Shown here one piece after another: positions 14,015 to 26,405 of a stretch of DNA of 64,000 nucleotides. Each line of letters opens with the position of its first letter. Within the stretch, counting starts at the first letter, position 1. Source of the stretch: Trochalopteron elliotii (Eukaryota; Chordata; Aves; Passeriformes; Leiothrichidae); NCBI GenBank assembly GCA_024734555.1, contig JANPWX010020040.1, positions 1,578,241 to 1,642,240 of the forward strand. The letters are read 5' to 3'. Under the pieces are notes generated by a model that worked only from the letters and a program-made list of their open reading frames with translations, was not told the DNA's origin and ran no database searches. The translations under genes and the position numbers were made by a program.

Positions 14015-15350
14015 GTCTGGCCAAGCTCCCTTCTTATAGCCTGGGTGGAAGCACTTCAGACACAAGGAAAACAAGAGGCATGAACTTTTCCTTAGCTACT
14101 GACTAGGCCATGTGTGTGGCATTTCTTCTCTTTCTCTCCCAGGGGCTGAGCAACAGATCCTTGCTCTTCTGTTACTCTGATTTCCCTCTTGTAAAATTAA
14201 TATGGGTTAAATGTCAAAAGGGAAAAGTTCAGAGAGGCTCTCCTTAGCTAGTGACTTTCATTACTGAGGGAACAAGTACCGGGAAAGATCCTTCATGGCA
14301 GTCAGACAAATATTCTGATGGCCAGAATTAGTAAAAAAAAAAAAGTCTGGCCTAAAAAGAACTAATAAGCAGCAATTTCTCCTTGCTTCTGTTGCAATCT
14401 CTTGCAAAGTATATGTCTGAGATAGCAGTGAGTATCTGGAACATAGATAAAAATATTCTTCTTAGTTTTAAGACAAGTTTAATATTAATTTCTCTGAGGT
14501 CCCTCTTTTCCTTTCCATTGCCTAAAGGCAACCTAGTTACATGAGTGGACCTGTTATAGGGTCATCTGCCTGCAGCTCAGGAGTCTGGATGAAAAGCTTG
14601 CATCTAAACCTCATCCATGGTCTTAACTCCTGGTTTAAGGGAAGTTCAGCATAGTTACCATGCACTGGGCTCCATTCAGAGGCAAGCTTCTGCCCAAGAG
14701 AGACAACATGTTATTCAAACCTGGGAGCAGATCATCAAAAGGTTGTTTTGTACATTAACCACTAATTCTCCTTGCTGGATGCAAAGCAAAACAGAAAACT
14801 CAGAAGGACCAATTAAGTATCCATGGAAACATAACCATGTGCTCCTTCAGGACTGCTCTCAGTGCACAAACTAATTCATGGACATGCAGAGAAAACACGG
14901 ACCATAAACAAAAAGTTTGCAGTTACAAAACAGTTTTCAGATGTACTCTGACATGGATTGTGAATTCCCTTCTTAGTTATCCTGGTTGATTAAAACAGAA
15001 AAACAGCCCTTAGGTAATATCTGTTACATAAAGACATGGGTGATCGTGTAATGAGAAAGGCACAAAGCTCCCTCCCCACATCACACCATGAGAACTTTCT
15101 CTGGAAGAAAGGGCATGAAAATAAAGCAAATCCAAAATTGTACCCCAGTTTCTGCCTACTAATAGTTAATGCAGTCCTGTAGGAAAAGAGCAGGCCAGAA
15201 GTAGTGGGCTCCAACAACAGTATCTTTCCTAGAAGATGCTGTGCAGAATCAGAAAGATTAGATGCCCTCTGTTGCTGTCCTAGCAGCTTTCACCATTCTC
15301 AGCCACTTTTGATAAATCATTTATTAGAACAGTGTTTTTACATAATCCCT

Positions 15351-15397
15351 GGGGGGGAAAAAAGGAAAAAAGAAAAAAACCACCAATATCCCCCCCC
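15351..15397. repeat. G7 / purine / C8 low-complexity block
   Basis: Seven G (15351-15357) lead into an A-rich purine run and then, after a short spacer, eight C (15390-15397). The G and C runs are complementary and could pair as a foldback. It is probably a homopolymer artefact or slippage-prone tract. Confidence 0.6.
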
Positions 15398-18300
15398 ATA
15401 AAGTAGATTTATCACAAAATGCTGTCCTCCTACCAACTGTCTTCAGACCAGAACATATATTTCTCTGATTATTAATTAACTGATGCACAGAAAGAGCTTC
15501 AAGCTTTTTAACCTCTCCCTTTCTCTTTTGTCCTTCAAGCGTGTAGATGACAATGCAGGGATGGTGTTCAAAACACAGATAGCAACTGCAAGACTGCCAT
15601 CATATTTTGAGCCCATGGGCTCAAATACTAAAGCCATTTAGGGACCAAGTATTTAAGTTATTTTCCCAGTACATACATTATGTTCCGAGTCATACATGTT
15701 CAAATTTGTCATAGCACCATGAATCCTGCTGACACAAATGAGGAGAAACAAAGATGGTTAACTGCCAATATTGCATGTAACAAAAAAAGTCAAATCTGCC
15801 AGTAGGTATTTGACCTGGGAAGAGAAATGAATATTCTGTTGTTAGCCCAACAGGCCTGTCTATCTGCCTATCCATTATCCACTGTAGAATCTCAAATCTC
15901 AGGATAAGCCATAGCTTTTCTTCTCTTTGGAGTTCATCCAAATACCTTCAACAATACATGAAACAAAAGCTACGCATAAATAACAGGAAAGGGGGAGACT
16001 TGAATGCACCAGAAACTTCTGAGCATAGCAAGGCCCTTGAAAACGAAAACAGTGAAATGAAGCTAGAGTAATTAACTGCTCTGTCCCTAGAATATGATTG
16101 CAAAGAAAATACACAGTTATTGGCATTTGCCTGTTTCTTCCCCCAAGTTTCAAATCCCAGTTCCTCTACCCTCAGCATCCAGACTGAGATTTTTATATTG
16201 CTTCAGTGAATACCAGAACAACTAAGGAGAAAAAATTCAGGTCCAAATCTGTAGGCAACTAATACCAGAATCAGAGTACAACTCCCAGCTTCATTACCTG
16301 GTCTAAATGAAATATAGTGAGCAAATGCACTTCTGATCTCTCTTATTAGTCCCATTTGTTAAAATGTTGTATTATTTTCAGCTTTGCACAGAATGAGGAA
16401 ATGGGCTTAGAATTCCATCTCAAAAGCAAACTGATGATAAAAACTGGTATAGCTTTGTGAGCTTATCTCACAGCAAGGTTCTTGCAGAGGTACAGCTATA
16501 TTAGCACCCCAGCACAAGGGCTTATCATCCCTCTAAGATCTAGTCACAGCAAAAGGAGAGAAACAATAATCTGTCATAGTAGGCAGCATTTCTCAAGGGG
16601 TTTGATTCAGCAATTAGCATCACTTTGGAGAGTGACCCCACCAGGACTAGACAGTTAACATTTTACCTTGAGATGTCACTCCTAACTATGGAACCAGGTA
16701 GATCCCACAATGGAAGTTCCTTGATTTAAGTTGGGTGCCTGCCTTCACTGCAGCTACCACTGCTCCCTGACCAGTGGTTCATTTAAACACAGCTAAGGGT
16801 GTCCTGATAAAAAAGAGAAACCCTACCCTACACTCCACTGACTGCATTGGCTGGACCTGCACTGATTACTGTAGGTGACCTGTTCACAAATGGATGAACA
16901 TACAGGCACAACCTAGATGTGCACGCGTAGTCAGTAGGAGGGACATCCCAGAAGGACCTGTTTCAAGAATAGAAATCAAAGTTCACAGGCAAGGTATATT
17001 CCCTAAAGACATAAGCTAAGCAACCATCCAGCTGCAGCCAACTCAGCTTTGATACTGGATTGCTATGTATGTATCAGTAAAGTAAACATACCTGGCACTT
17101 CTCCCTAGCACTGGGGACAGCTGGCACAAAAAGGCCTACACCCAAATTATTAAATTCTCTCACTTTCCAGAACATCATGGACACATCCAAGTTAACCACT
17201 GAACACAGCCTGTCTTCTGTGCTAAAACCCAGACTTCATTCAGGAATTGTTTGATGTTAAACACAAGCCAAGAAAAAAAAAACCAAAACTCAGCACTACA
17301 GATTATTAGGTTTCAGTTTCTCTGAACTTCCCTGGAACATTTACTGTTTTAGATGCAACTGATGTGCATTGCCCAGGAATATCAGCAAACCACATGTGAT
17401 TTTAAAAAAAATGGGTTTCACTACATCCTATATTCAAGGATATGAGGTATATAGACAACATATTTAAGGCTGAAGCTCAAGTAAGACATCCCCAAGGGAG
17501 TTTCCAGAAGGCTTTTAAGTGTGGACGTACTTGGGTTAAACCAGAAAGTGTTTAGTTTATTCCTTCACTGAGAGTGAATCAGGACTTTGTTGATAGACTA
17601 TTCAAGCAGTCAAATGTAAACTGGTATTATCACCAGGCACTTACTACCTAAGAAGTGATGGAAAGAGCAGATCCGTTGCTATTGAATAAAACAACAGCTA
17701 ATTTATCACTATAGCTCCCCAGTTCTCTCCCTAGAAACTGATGATTGCTGTGGGGTTTGAGAGTACTTTTTATCTGTTCATCTTCAGAGCTGCAATGTTG
17801 GTACCTCCTCATCCAGGGGGTTGGCAGGCAAGCTGTGTTGACAGCCAGTTTACTTGAAGTCTTGGCTTCAAGAGGGGAGGACAAAGAAGGTACCCTGTTT
17901 ATTCCATGGCCCTCCCTTTTAAAACCCTGTGTGCCATATTCACTAAACCTGTTGTCTCACTTTAAGAGACTAGGACCTTAGGTTTCATGACCTGTCATGA
18001 ATTTACATTATTAGCCAAGGTTAGGGAGCACTGTTTAATGCAAGAATGAGAAGGTGCCTTTGCATGCACAGCCCTCTGTCTTTTTCAGATGCAAGACACC
18101 CTACGTCACCTGTGAGACTCTCTTCCGAGGAGGAACTAGACCAGGGAGGAGGGCTGCTGGATGAATCCACAGCACAGCCCAAGGCTGTAAGCCAGGCCTG
18201 ATGCTGCTGTCAGGAGCAGGTGTACACCTGGCAGCAAACACTCAGCTTTAGCTTTTTGAGGGGCTTGCAAAAACCCGTCTCTTCATTTCAGCCTCTCTGC

Positions 18301-18504
18301 TGAGCAATACCAGGCTCTTAGGATTGATCTGTGCTGCCAGAGCCTTGCAGGGGTGGGTAAACAGATGGCTTTGTCTGAAGAGCAGGCTGGTCCAGGATAG
18401 TCTCACTATGTGAAGGCCCCCTGCCTCACTAATTTCTCAGACCCACAGTCACTCCAGATACAGCCATATGCAGTCTGGGAAAATGAGGCCTCTTTTTGGA
18501 TAAG

Positions 18505-18539
18505 AAAAATATATATATATATATATAAAAAACAAGCAA

Positions 18540-18571
<32 letters not shown>

Positions 18572-18632
18572 AAAAAAAAAACCAAACAAAAAAAAAAAAC
18601 AAAACAAAACACCAAAAACACAACAACAACAA
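18505..18632. repeat. (AT)n plus (CAAAA)n A-rich satellite
   Basis: A (TA)n run at about 18509-18527 is followed by repeated AAAAC pentamers, pure A runs and CAACAACAA at the end. It looks like an expanded A-rich tail. No retroelement body could be recognised directly 5' of it on either strand. Confidence 0.85.
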
Positions 18633-19507
18633 TTCTCCCCCAAAGCTGAATGCATTAGATGCATTCTGTGTGGTTGACCTATATTATTTCATCAGACTGT
18701 TAGAGAGCAAATCAAGACAAAGAATGTCTTAAGTGACCTGTAGGTACAATATTCAGTCACTATAGTTGTTTCTAGTGCTGGATGTGCTCCGTGGTTGATG
18801 GGGAGATTTGCTGGCAAAATATGAAATTCCACAGAGAAACCGTTGCAGGAAAGCACTTGTGTTCATTTCTCAACTGCAGAGTAACATGGAGTTTGCAGAA
18901 ATTGCCAGTGATTAAAGCCCTTTATATTGCTTGGCTGGCCAACAATCAAACCATTCATGCTGATTAATACAACAATAAAGAATTTATTTAATTCACATTT
19001 TACTTATATTACCATAATAAGGAAGTAGCAGTAAGTGCGTCAGGTTCCTCTCATCATTAGTATTGGAAGGCAAGGAAAAGGTTATGCTGGCAAGTTAAGG
19101 AAGGCCTAGAGGTTTACCCCAGTCACAGTGGAGGGAGATAGAGGAAGACAGAGTGCCTTGAGACCATGCATTACATCTGCTGACTCCCAGCTCAAAAGTG
19201 ACCCAAATCTTGTGGCACCAACATTTGGATCCCTGTGCTCCACACAGCCTAGTGTTCAGACTGGCAATCAGACCAGACACTGTGTCCTGGGACACTGATC
19301 TGTAACAAACCCTCCTATCCTTTGTCCCACATTGGCAATCATCCTCTCCTCACTCTCCTGCCCACCTGTCCACCCTCCTACCTGCTCACTTCCCCCCCTC
19401 AGTGTCCTCACTCCCTTCCCCATGTTCATTCTCAGTGGTCGTTGCATGTACGTGCCTTGGCACCCTTCAGCTCATTAAGTCCCCTGCCTTGCCTCATGTT
19501 TTGACAG

Positions 19508-19635
19508 GTTTTGTGAGTTTTGACAATCCTGCCAGTGCCCAAGCTGCTATCCAGGCCATGAATGGATTCCAGATTGGCATGAAGAGGCTGAAGGTGCAGC
19601 TGAAGAGGCCAAAGGATGCTAATCGTCCCTACTGA
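19508..19635 (+). CDS. CELF4: CELF4 (CUGBP Elav-like family member 4), last coding exon, partial
   Basis: Encodes the C-terminus of a CELF/Bruno-like RNA-binding protein, which controls alternative splicing, stability and translation of GU-rich target mRNAs, chiefly in neurons for CELF4. The exon starts in phase 1: the first codon is completed by the last base of the exon upstream, expected to be G, giving glycine. The translation then reads [19 protein letters not shown], next [12 protein letters not shown] and finally [10 protein letters not shown], with TGA at 19633-19635. FVSF is the second half of the RRM3 RNP1 octamer (family form K-x-F-G-F-V-x-F), [14 protein letters not shown] is helix 2, RLKVQLK is beta-4, and the basic tail is typical of the family. 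A pyrimidine-rich acceptor ending CAG precedes it at 19507. The rest of the protein lies upstream of the window. CELF3 and CELF6 share an almost identical tail, so the paralogue choice rests partly on the AT-rich, long-intron setting; CELF1/2 and CELF5 end differently. Confidence 0.82.
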
Positions 19636-19674
19636 AGGATTGTGGGAACCACTGGATACAAAGCACTAGCACAG
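19636..19674 (+). other. CELF4: Proximal 3' UTR segment ending at a splice donor
   Basis: After the TGA the exon runs 39 nt and reaches CAG|GTAACT at 19672-19680. This matches the donor consensus except at intron position +5. If used, the 3' UTR is interrupted by an intron and the whole exon is 167 nt (19508-19674). A junction 39 nt past the stop is inside the roughly 50-55 nt limit, so such an mRNA should escape nonsense-mediated decay. Use of the donor is inferred from sequence. Against it, transcription could simply read on to a proximal AATAAA at 20646. Confidence 0.55.
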
Positions 19675-20694
19675 GTAACTGCATGGGGAAGGGGGTGTCA
19701 GCTACTCCTGTAGTGTCTCTCTGTGTCGTAGACCCTCAAGGAGATTCAGCTCTGTGACTCTATTTTCTGCCTTTCTGACTCTGGCTAGAGCCACTCTGCT
19801 CAGACATGCACCCATGCATCAACTAGGAACTGTTGGTGCGCGTGTCTCTTTAGAAAAAGAGGTGGAAGGATGCTTGCAAAGGGATAAGACAACTTCTTCA
19901 TCCCAGGGGCATCCTGCATCTCTAGAATGTGTTTCTGGTCACTAGAGGAGAGTCAGAAGTTGTCCTGATTCCCCTTGCTCAGTGAAAGAGAGCATTATCT
20001 GGTGCTTGAAGAAAATCTGCAATTAAAAGGTGGGACTGGGCTGCAGTTTGATCCCAGGTGACTGGACTGGGACAGTGTCTGTCTCAATAGCTCTGTGTTG
20101 CAAACGTTTCAAAGCATTCTTCATTCTTCATGTGGTACAGTCTGTATCCAATTCCATCTCAGCATAATTACTTAATGTAAATATGTCTCTCTGACAACCA
20201 AATAACCCCTGATTTATTTCTGCACAGACCCAAAAAATTAATAGAAGGATCCATGTTTACTTCTTGGTCACTTGTTTTAAACTCCTGTGTGTAGATAAAA
20301 CCCAACCAAAGTCAAAGAAGCTTAGCTGGAGTAAGAACCTGGGGTCTTATTTTTAGGCTCATGTGCCATGTATTGCTGGAAAGAAGCCAGCTGGATGTTC
20401 CAAGGCAACTTCTGATATTTTTGGTGTTGTTACATGTATTAGAAGACACAGCTTGTTTCATTGGAATCCCAATGTATCACCAATAATAAAAATTAAGATG
20501 TTTCCAAAAACAAATATTTTCCACCCCTGGCTGACTCTTTCATTAGGTAATTCTTTGAGAAACAGAAATATAAACTCCTATGTGTTTGTTTACTGAGACA
20601 GGATGCCTCCCTATTGTTAAAACTGTTCCCCAGCAGAGATTCCCCAATAAACTCAGCACCTAGGGAGGCCCTAAGCAACTTGTACTCCTGAATT

Positions 20695-20765
20695 AGTGAT
20701 AAAGAGATTGGTTAGGTGACCTTTCTATGTCATTTAAGCTGTAATATCTAAGATTCTGTGATTTG
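20695..20765 (+). mobile_element. Possible degraded CR1 tail, sense
   Basis: The word order 'ttggttaggtgacctttcta' followed by 'taagattctgtgattt' resembles a CR1 3' end. The match is short and diverged, and no upstream CR1 body is recognisable. Confidence 0.3.
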
Positions 20766-22596
20766 TATTCAGGCCTCTTTTGATTCATCTACGACAGGCA
20801 GGAAATTTCTATCTTCAACTTTCCCAAATTAAAACAGAGTGTTTTAATTTTTCACTGAGATCCCAAATATCTTTGAAAAATATATTTTTCCAGTCTTCAG
20901 AACAGTATCCTTTCCAGTGAGAATTCAGGAAGGGGTTGAAAATGTCCCTGAAAGAGGTGCTGCACTGAAGACAGCATAGAGGAAATTAAGAAACCTTTCA
21001 ATAAACGTATTAGGTGCATGTGCAGGAAACAGCATCCATAGTTTAGAATCTCCTTTATATGTGACTATATGAAGATAACTGTCAATGCATTTTCCCTCTT
21101 CAAAAACCTCTTTTCTTTTCCTTGCTTATGAAAAGGCCTCTTGGAAGCTTGAAACCAAATCATGTTGCCATATCCAAATGCTTTTTGCTTCATCACACTG
21201 GTTTTTTTCTGCAGGCTTTGCTGGGGGGGAGCGGGGGGTGCATGCATGCAATTGTGTTGAAGCAGGGGCTGCCTTTGTCAGGGAGGCTTTCTGTGACACC
21301 TGCAAAGGGATCGGGGGACACAAAGGTCTCCCTAGCCAGGCACCAGGCTTTATGTCTCAGCATAGCTGTGCTCACTGAGGACATGTTTTTTCTCGTGGTG
21401 GTGTAAGATGCAGGGCTGTGAATATCCTTGTTGTTCAAGATTCACCAGTATGAGTCTACAGTGGTTTTTATTACCATGGTTCATCATGAAGTGCTCTGAG
21501 GTCTCAGCTTGTTTCCTACAAAAAGATTACTCACTAGTAGAACTAAGATTTGTTGCTTGGGTATTTTTTTCCCTCAGTAAATTATATAAAAAGGAATCAG
21601 CAGGTAAAAGGGTAATAGAATTCCACATTTCTCAGAGCATTTGTTTCCTTTCCTTTGCTTCTACTGAGCAGAACAGTCTTGAAGCATTTCCTCTAGATAG
21701 GAAGTCCTTTAGCCTTCCTGGCTTTTACTTTGGCTTCAGTACTCTGCTGTCCAGAAAAATCATTCAGTTTCTACCATCAGATCATTTCCACCCTTGGCTT
21801 AGAGAATCTTGTTTAGAGACCCTGTCTAAATGTATCTCAGAGGTCCTTGTTCTCTTGCGTACTCACACCTTGTTGAGCCTGATGCAGGAGCCGTACACGA
21901 CTTTCAGCAGAAAGGAGTCCTCCAGGAAAACAGTTTTATACATGTGTTTTTCCACCTGACAAAAGGAATTGCCTGAGTGTAGATGGTCCCAGGAGAGCAC
22001 TGCAGGAACATTCCCCAGTGGAGGATTTGGGTTAGCACAGGGTACAGGTTACAGAACTGTGCTGCAATAGACTGGAGAGGACATTTGATGACAGTGAGGA
22101 TACCCAGAAGGCCAGATGGACTTAAACCCAGGTCTCCCTTCAGCTCATCTGCTTCCCAGTGCTTGGGAACATTGATACCAGCACTCTAGAAGCAGGCAGG
22201 GTTCTCAATCAGAAAGGCCACAGGTCAGCTTCCCACCAGGTTGGGCAATAATGATCAGCAGAGGGCTAAGCCCTCAGGAATAAGCCTGACTCAGAGATTG
22301 GTCAGCTGTTCCTGGCTCAGCACAGTCTTATTGTACCTCCACTGCTGGCTTGATTTGCAACTTCCTTTAACTGATAGAAAGATAATAACTGTATTGTGTT
22401 TTTTAGCTATCTTTACTTTGGATGCAGCTCTTCAGGGTCTTTAATTCCAATTTGATGCATGTGTGTAACCATATTGACACCAGAGTAATTACTCATGTGC
22501 TTCATGAGGATGCTCAAGAAACTTTTTAATTGGGATTTTTCCAAGGAAAGGCTTTTTTCTATTGAATTGCTTTCAAAAAATAAGAAAGTGCCAATG

Positions 22597-22648
22597 ACAA
22601 CAAAAACAAAACAAAACAAAACAGGAAAAAAAAAATAAAAAAAAAAAG
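22597..22648. repeat. (CAAAA)n and poly(A)-rich tract
   Basis: Repeated AAAAC units followed by long A runs broken by single G or T bases. It resembles the tract at 18505, and no retroelement body was recognised beside it. Confidence 0.75.
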
Positions 22649-22956
22649 GCAGCACCCAGTTTGATATAATCCACCAGAGTGATTTTTTCCTAACTGAGAA
22701 AGAAGAGCTTCACTGAATCTTAATTCTGGATGAACGTTTTTTTAAAAACTTATAAATGTCCCTTTTGGGACACAAGTAGTCTAGGCCACAGTGATTTGAA
22801 AGTGCTTTAAACCTGCTGTCAAACACTGAAAGGGTCTCTGTGATACGGCAGATAAGCCCTAAGCTGTGGCAGGCAAAGCCCCGAAGAATTTAGATGGCAA
22901 AATGGCTCCCTCTGTTCTCTTTCTTCTTTGCAATTAAAGAGGTGGCTGTAGGGAAA

Positions 22957-23014
22957 NNNNNNNNNNNNNNNNNNNNNNNNNNNNNNNNNNNNNNNNNNNN
23001 NNNNNNNNNNNNNN
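22957..23014. other. Assembly gap (58 N)
   Basis: Fifty-eight consecutive N. Any reading frame crossing it is unreliable. The flanks (GGTGGCTGTAGGGAAA before, CACGTAATCCTTGG after) show no feature that explains the gap. Confidence 0.99.
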
Positions 23015-23196
23015 CACGTAATCCTTGGTCGGGGGAGAATGATGGGCTGGAAGAAAGCAAAATAGAGGAGGATCATTTGAGGCAACTCTGCCAAAATCAG
23101 TATATTCTGTTACTAATTGCCCCTCAGGACTAGGAACCAAGGACTTGGAGACACTCCATGTGCCTTTCAGATAGTAAATGCACAAAATAAATTAAG

Positions 23197-23212
23197 AAAA
23201 AAAAAAAAAAAA
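23197..23212. repeat. Poly(A) run
   Basis: Sixteen A in a row just downstream of an AATAAATTAAG context. It could be the tail of an unrecognised retrocopy or simple slippage. Confidence 0.7.
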
Positions 23213-23992
23213 CCAACCTGAAATCCACAGCTCCCTCAGGTGGCCACTGCTAGGAGCCCTTCCATGCCCTGTGCTCTGACAGCGTTGCAAGGTGCAGCCC
23301 TCAGTGCTTGGGGCTGTGTGTGAGCCCTGAGCCCACGGAGGGCTGCTGGCACAGGCAGGTATGGTAGGACAACAGTGCTTAGAAAACTGCACAGCTCACA
23401 GCCCTTCCAGGGCTCAGGGCAGAGCACAAAGTAGCCCAGGAGTATCCAGCTGATAGATCAATAGAAGACACAGCACACTACAGCCGTGAAAATCCTGTCC
23501 ATACCCCTTCTGTTGCTTCATTGCAATGACTGGTCACTAGCAGAGTGATGTTTTCCACCTCAGACACTCTGCTGCTGAAGTTTTATTTAAAGCTAAAGGT
23601 GCAGATACATTTGGGTGAGACGAACCCAGAGCACTGGCATGAAACTGAGTGAGACAAAGTGAGTGTGAGCAAGACAAACTGAGCGAAACAAAAGGGAAAC
23701 AGAAAAGTGAAAAAAAAATAGGCAAAAATTCAACAGAAAAATTTTTTAGCTGCGCTTCAGAGTGGTGACAAAACATTAAATGAATGCACTGCCCAAGCAA
23801 CCTGCTTCTGCAAAACACCAGGGGAAATAACATAGGTCAAGGCTCAAATATGAAAAAAAACCCAAACATTTTCAGGTTCTCCTTCACTGTTTCCTGAATG
23901 TGGACTGATTTCTGGTTTATTGTAAAATGTGGAAATCTATGTTTTTGCAGCAGTCTGGAATAGGTTGTTGTATTTTTACTCTGAGGAAATGT

Positions 23993-23993
<1 letters not shown>

Positions 23994-24021
<28 letters not shown>
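23994..24021. repeat. Poly(T) run
   Basis: Twenty-eight T in a row, ended by AATTGGAGC. On the minus strand this is a poly(A) tail-like tract, but no retroelement or pseudogene body was recognised beside it. Confidence 0.85.
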
Positions 24022-24025
<4 letters not shown>

Positions 24026-26377
24026 GGAGCGTATATTTAGCCAAACTGGAAAACTTTACATTTATCTATTTTTTCCCTAATAAAAGAAAAAAATAAAAGC
24101 AACCCAAACTCCAATTTAAAGTAAGATTATACTATCAGCCAAAAATAAAACAAAAAAGCAAAATTCCTAATATCCATAAACAAAAATATGTGAGTGGAAA
24201 ATTTCTATCTTCTCATGTCATTTCAGATGACTTCAATGCAAAGTCTAGTGAAAGTGTATTTTTTACTGAAATTTTTGTTGCTTATGCCTCCCAGATAGCT
24301 TTCTATTACCTCTAGTGAGAGGCTATTCTGCAGCTGCATTGATCTCACTGTTTTCTATTAGGCTATTCATCTTGAGATTCATTCCAAATATCCTTTTTCA
24401 AGATAAAATCCCATCTTTTGTAGTTATGCCTCCTACAATCATGCTAACCAACTCCTCTTCCACCTGCACAGATTATTGTTGTTTCCCTCTTTTAGTCATC
24501 ACTCAGATCGTTTAGGACTTGCTTACATTATGGAAATTTGCACTAGTATAATTGCATCAAAACAGTACTCCAGCACAAGCTTTAATATGAGTGAATAAAG
24601 AAAGAAAAAAGTCAACACAGCTTAATTTTGGAAAGTCTGTTCAGGTACTGGAAAAACATCACCTCAGCCAATGTGGTTTTTTGTTCTTTGGATAACTTTT
24701 GGTTTTCATTTCCACTGACACCTGTGATTAAATTAAGCCTCCCTCACTGTGTTTGTGACCCAAACTTTGTGCTTTTGTGCTTGTACTGAGAGAATGGAAG
24801 TGAATTTTAGTGGGAGAGGCTAAAACAGGGCTCCTGAAGGTGTTTGCAATACTGACAAGGAAATCCTTTATTTTTCTGTCTGATAATTTTTAACCTGCCT
24901 GTCCATTTAAATTGCTGATAACTTTATTATGGCAAAATTCTCAAGTCTGTTCTACAAACCACAGTTTCAATACCAGAGCATGCAAAATCCCATTTGCTAA
25001 TTATTTTATTCTAAGATTGGCACACAATATAATGCACTGATGGAAAACGACAATAATTAATTACTGCATTTACTCCAAAATTACAATCAGTAATTACTGC
25101 TCTGAGACTGAATTCCATTCAGCAATATTTGGAACTTGTTCTTCCTCAAAGCAGGGCAGCCTTTCAGGAATATTGCTGTGTTTGCATCTAAATGAGTCCA
25201 TGTAGGTCACTAAAGGATCCTCACTATTTGTCATGGGAGTGATAAAGCAGCACAAGGCAATACCACAACACTTTCCCTCGGTTTTGGAGCAGGAATTCTT
25301 CATTAAAACCCCAGTCCCCATTTATTTTGTTTTAATGTTAGATATTGTAAATACTTCAGAGTTAAATAATAGATATTAAAGCAGCCTTCCACTTCTCATC
25401 TCAGTGTGGTACCCTTAGCCCTTGTGCTCTGAAGTAAACTTCTGGAGAATTGTGAGAACTTTTGTCAAAGACTCAGCCAGCAAAGTGCCTTCTGAGTTTT
25501 TTCTCATATATACAATACTGTGAAAAGACCAGGAGATTGTTATGGTGGTGCCCTCTTCAAAGGCTTCCAACAGCAAAACCCTCGAAGCTTCAGGGTTGAC
25601 TGGAGGGTGGTAATTTCATATTCAGCCACTTCACTAAGATCAGTGTGGGAGATCATATGGACAATGTCACACAAATTACTTGAGTAAGTCAGGTTTTAGA
25701 GCATTTCTGAGCTCAGTGTAAGCTCCAATTGCATCAGTTAATGGGCAGCTGCAGTAACCTGAAAACAGCAGCCTTTGAAGCAACATTTTACCGGGTTTGT
25801 TCAGCACAGAGATTTGCTGGGCCAGTGCATGAGGGACTGCAACTTGAAGAAAAAACAGAAAATATAAGAAAAGGAAAGAGTAGGCGTTTGAAACAGCAGT
25901 GATTTGAAATTAGAGCCAAAGAGATGGAAAAACACAGGAGACATTCATAGCCAAATTTTTTGTTCAAGCCGCAGCAGCAGCAAACACTGACAGAATGAAT
26001 CCTCTGCTAAATAAAATATGTACAAAACAAATGGGAGAAGGCAAAGACCCACAATGAAAGGGGATTTTGAAAATACTGGATGAGTCCTAGAAAACAAGCA
26101 TAGTCATTTTTCTATAGGACCTTCAAATAAGTTACAAGTCAGCAAAATCCATTGATACCGGAGCACTAGAGAGATCAGTACTCACTAGTGACCAAATGGG
26201 AAACAGGCACATTACCAATTTGCACATGCTGTTCAGGGAGAGGGCAAAGAAAGGTCTAGAACTTCAGAGATGTTGTTCTCAGATGGCCCCATATTTGAAG
26301 GCAGATAGAGCTGTCTTTCATCTGTTCAGTTAATACAAACATGAGCACCATGGACATGGGTTTTTGTCCAGGTAAGG

Positions 26378-26405
26378 ACAATATGAAGTATACAATATGA
26401 AGTAT
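26378..26405. repeat. Exact 14-bp tandem duplication
   Basis: The 14-mer ACAATATGAAGTAT occurs twice without a gap (26378-26391 and 26392-26405). It is a recent short tandem duplication or slippage event. Confidence 0.9.

Larger units (their letters stand above)
1..19507 (+). other. CELF4: Long intron upstream of the last coding exon (CELF4)
   Basis: No coding exon was found here on either strand. In CELF genes the preceding exon encodes the first half of RRM3, and no sequence encoding that half is visible, so the window starts inside the intron that splits RRM3. The interval holds CR1 fragments (listed separately), AT-rich and simple repeats and otherwise unremarkable AT-leaning DNA. Its 3' end has a pyrimidine-rich stretch from about 19450 leading to a CAG acceptor at 19505-19507. 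Open frames in this interval are short, have no recognisable domains and are best treated as chance. Confidence 0.65.

Noticed and set aside
18406..18664. Overlapping frames rich in phenylalanine or lysine
   Set aside because: They are translations of the A-rich (CAAAA)n satellite.
21408..21959. Plus-strand open frame of 183 codons in the UTR intron
   Set aside because: No recognisable domain, no clear splice or promoter context, and a frame of this length is expected about once by chance in both strands of a window this size.
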